From contig JAHEMU010000162.1 in assembly GCA_024643485.1 (NCBI GenBank), positions 1 through 6,364 on the forward strand: a DNA stretch of 6,364 nucleotides. Direction: 5' to 3'. This DNA is from Cytophagales bacterium (lineage in GTDB: Bacteria; Bacteroidota; Bacteroidia; Cytophagales; Cyclobacteriaceae). Made by a program: the position numbers and the translations under genes. Below the pieces are notes generated by a model. It was given only the letters and a program-made list of their open reading frames with translations. It was not told the DNA's origin and searched no databases. Below, in pieces: positions 5,515 through 6,364 of the stretch. Numbering within the stretch: position 1 is the first letter of the stretch; each line of letters begins with the position of its first letter.

Positions 5515-6364
5515 TTAGAATTGAAGTGAAACTGAAAAACCATAGTTTCTGAAATTTGGATAAGTACCAGTTCCATCAAATGGATTTCTGATTGATCCAA
5601 CTTCAGGGTCATATCCTGAATAACCAGTAAAGGTTTTTAAATTTCTACCGATAACTTTAACATCAGCGCGTTTGATTGCACCATTAGCGAAATTATCTAA
5701 GATATTTTTAGGGATTGAATACCCAATTGCAGCTTCACGTATTTTAAGATAAGAAGCATCCTCTACCCAGTAAGAGTTGTTACTGTTTACATCGTAGAAT
5801 CCTTTGAAATAATCAAACGCTTTTTTCTCACCTACCGCTACGTCAGCCATATCCATGATTCCATTTCTGTCATCACGAGTTAACCACTGAGCTTTTCTGT
5901 TATATACATCGCCACCTTGTTTCCAATCAAGCAATACATATAGATTGATACCTTTATAAGTGATATTATTTCTGATACCCATATAAAAATCAGGATTACC
6001 GTCTCCGATTTGTACGAATGCAGAATTTCCTAACTCATCTTTCAATCTTATAGGTAATTCATTGGTAGTTCCTTGAGTACCCGCTCTAACAACATAACCG
6101 TCTGAATTCACTTCGAAGTCATCGATAGTAGTTCCTTCAGGAAGTTGACCTGCCATTTGATCCATTGTACGAACCCAGTCGTAACCATAAATTGCACCAT
6201 AAGGCTCACCTTCTTTAATGTACCATAATCCATCAGGACCTGATTGGAAAGGAGCTATTGGCAATTCAGCGATTCTTTGTTCAGTAGTCGTAAATGTTAC
6301 GCCAGCATCCCATTTCAAATCTGATGTATTGATGATTTTAGCACCCAGATTTATTTCAAAAGTT
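5515..6364 (-). CDS. SusC/RagA family TonB-dependent outer membrane receptor (C-terminal part)
   Basis: The reading frame enters at the right edge of the window and ends at TAA (5517-5515), giving 282 residues; most of the receptor, including signal, plug and TonB box, lies outside. SusC-type receptors are 22-stranded outer-membrane barrels that import glycans or peptides using TonB energy, paired with a SusD lid. The fragment shows the alternating amphipathic strands of the last barrel section. It also has family motifs: GDGNPDFYMGIRNNITYKG and LLDWKQGGDVYN in the middle, then DASYLKIREAAIGYSIPK, GRNLKTFTGYSGYDPEVG and the terminal strand NYGFSVSLQF ending in Phe, the usual signal for barrel assembly. 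The frame continues upstream as TFEINLGAKIINTSDLKWD, so the TTG at 6318 is an internal Leu, not a start. The susD-like gene follows 11 bases later, so the two form one operon whose promoter is outside the window. Confidence 0.95.
   Translation of the reverse strand, partial: TFEINLGAKIINTSDLKWDAGVTFTTTEQRIAELPIAPFQSGPDGLWYIKEGEPYGAIYGYDWVRTMDQMAGQLPEGTTIDDFEVNSDGYVVRAGTQGTTNELPIRLKDELGNSAFVQIGDGNPDFYMGIRNNITYKGINLYVLLDWKQGGDVYNRKAQWLTRDDRNGIMDMADVAVGEKKAFDYFKGFYDVNSNNSYWVEDASYLKIREAAIGYSIPKNILDNFANGAIKRADVKVIGRNLKTFTGYSGYDPEVGSIRNPFDGTGTYPNFRNYGFSVSLQF

Noticed and set aside
5241..5552. Plus-strand open frame over the susD-like start
   Set aside because: Antisense to the signal peptide region and to the susC/susD gap; the translation has no recognisable features.
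6316..6318. TTG as the start of the SusC-like gene
   Set aside because: The frame continues upstream with typical receptor sequence to the window edge; the codon is an internal Leu.

Overview
The window looks like a chromosomal segment from a member of the Bacteroidota. The evidence is the AT-rich sequence, a C-terminal SusC fragment followed by SusD and a third surface lipoprotein, a TAnnTTTG-type promoter box, and A-rich leaders without clear Shine-Dalgarno sites. I cannot place it below phylum with confidence; flavobacteria and cytophaga-like lineages both fit.

Left part, + strand (1-1544): the 3' end of clpP, cut by the window edge, then a complete clpX four bases downstream. Together they encode the ClpXP protease. 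clpX appears to start with TTG.

Middle part, - strand (1541-3102): a two-gene unit of a 6-pyruvoyl/6-carboxytetrahydropterin synthase-family gene followed by lpxB (lipid A disaccharide synthase), joined by an ATGA start/stop overlap. The unit converges on clpX so tightly that the two stop codons share bases (TTAG). A TACCTTTG box lies 14 bases before the pterin gene. No canonical terminator separates clpX from lpxB, only an AT-rich palindrome.

Right part, - strand (3147-6364): an outer-membrane nutrient-uptake operon read leftward: the C-terminal part of a SusC/RagA TonB-dependent receptor (cut by the window edge), a SusD/RagB lipoprotein, and a PKD-like lipoprotein in the SusE position. Gaps are 11 and 23 bases. 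The operon ends in a perfect 31-bp inverted repeat that starts directly after the last stop codon and contains a strong intrinsic terminator. No hydrolase or regulator is visible, so the substrate is unknown.

The genes are recognisable families and I see no evidence of a new multi-gene system. The most unusual structural feature is the oversized terminator hairpin at 3147-3212. Smaller points of interest are the clpX/lpxB stop overlap, the Cx5HGH motif in the pterin enzyme, and the Ser-Ser replacing Gly-Gly in ClpP.
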